From: CAWJFJ01 sp963800065
GTDB lineage: Bacteria > Actinomycetota > Acidimicrobiia > Acidimicrobiales > UBA8190
DNA length: 64,000 bases
Direction of reading: 5' to 3'
Assembly (NCBI GenBank): GCA_963800065.1
Contig: CAWCZO010000011.1
Coordinates: forward strand, 682,001-746,000
The notes under the pieces are model-generated. The model saw only the letters and a program-made list of their open reading frames with translations. It was not told the origin of the DNA and ran no database searches. This document shows positions 63,722 through 64,000 of the stretch, piece by piece; the stretch's first letter is position 1, and every line of letters starts with the position of its first letter. A program made the position numbers and the translations under genes.

Positions 63722-63794
63722 GGCCGCGATTGTCCCCGAGGATGGGCACGTCGGACCAATCCGGTCCGCACCCAGGCTCGTTGACGGCCCGGCG

Positions 63795-64000
63795 TCACCC
63801 TCGGCCCAGGGCCGCCAGGGCGTCGGTGACCCGGTCCGTGATCACGACGTCCACCCCGGCGGCGGCCACCGCCTCCACGTCGTGGCCCTCGTTCACCGTC
63901 CAGGTGGCGACGCTCATCCCCATGCCGTGGACCAGGGCCACCAACGCCGGGGTCACCTGGGTGTGGAACGGGTGGAGGGCGGCGCACCCGATGGACAGGG
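63795..64000 (-). CDS. Glycerophosphodiester phosphodiesterase, C-terminal part (runs off window)
   Basis: The last 67 residues are visible: HPFHTQVTPALVALVHGMGMSVATWTVNEGHDVEAVAAAGVDVVITDRV. The pattern (W-x-V-N, then GVDGIITD) is the C terminus of GDPD enzymes that hydrolyse glycerophosphodiesters. The rest of the gene lies beyond position 64000. It is upstream of etfB on the same strand. Confidence 0.8.
   Translation of the reverse strand, partial: LSIGCAALHPFHTQVTPALVALVHGMGMSVATWTVNEGHDVEAVAAAGVDVVITDRVTDALAALGRG

Overview
This is a 64 kb stretch of very GC-rich actinobacterial chromosome. The lineage evidence is S-(hydroxymethyl)mycothiol dehydrogenase, an F420-type luciferase-like oxidoreductase, an FrhB-like flavoprotein, two GAF-ANTAR regulators, the classical o-succinylbenzoate menaquinone pathway and the actinobacterial trio TIGR03848/DUF3090/SCO1664. 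A class such as Acidimicrobiia would fit, but that placement is inference. Many genes start with GTG or TTG. A large share appear leaderless: a TANNNT -10 box sits 5-8 nt before the start codon with no Shine-Dalgarno.

Layout. 1-0.95 kb: truncated lysA and a divergent tRNA-Arg(CCG). 0.95-6.9 kb: a visibly less GC-rich block (sampled lines near 65 percent GC against 70-80 percent elsewhere). It starts with a duplicated tRNA-Arg 3' half and holds a flavin-type oxidoreductase, an ABC exporter whose ATPase carries an extra N-terminal domain, and a secreted glycosidase-like protein; it may be an old island. 6.9-13.5 kb: a mycothiol-isomerase-like protein, two GAF-ANTAR proteins, a PAS-GGDEF-EAL protein, an amidohydrolase and a desaturase ending in a 12-copy 15-bp repeat. 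14.0-17.0 kb: a probable aminophosphonate catabolic operon (FAD oxidase, frameshifted phosphonatase-like HAD, alkaline-phosphatase-superfamily hydrolase). 17-28 kb: argS, an aldo/keto reductase, an acetoin-utilisation-type deacetylase, then a catabolic-looking set of SDRs, nitroreductase, LLM oxidoreductase, MDR reductase and mscR. 28-38 kb: envelope proteins (PQQ-type lipoprotein, L,D-transpeptidase), an antibiotic-kinase-like gene, acnA and an HtrA-like protease.

38.0-47.6 kb holds a complete menaquinone set (menG, F, D, H, A, B, E, C) on alternating strands, led by a MerR-family regulator with two HTH domains. The MerR promoter contains a perfect palindrome that recurs between the divergent menB and menE. 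This suggests, but does not prove, a dedicated menaquinone regulatory circuit. 47.8-52.0 kb encodes a 1,408-residue secreted protein that resembles Agd3-type (CE18) polysaccharide deacetylases, followed by six Ig-like repeats.

52-64 kb is housekeeping and repair: amidotransferase, PIG-L deacetylase, secernin-like hydrolase, DEAD-box helicase, Bcp peroxiredoxin, Fpg-type glycosylase with altered zinc-finger ligands, FrhB-like protein, frameshifted family-5 uracil-DNA glycosylase, the TIGR03848/DUF3090/SCO1664 trio, a SixA-like phosphatase, ETF alpha and beta, and the end of a glycerophosphodiesterase. Two divergent pairs here appear to share overlapping -10 boxes.
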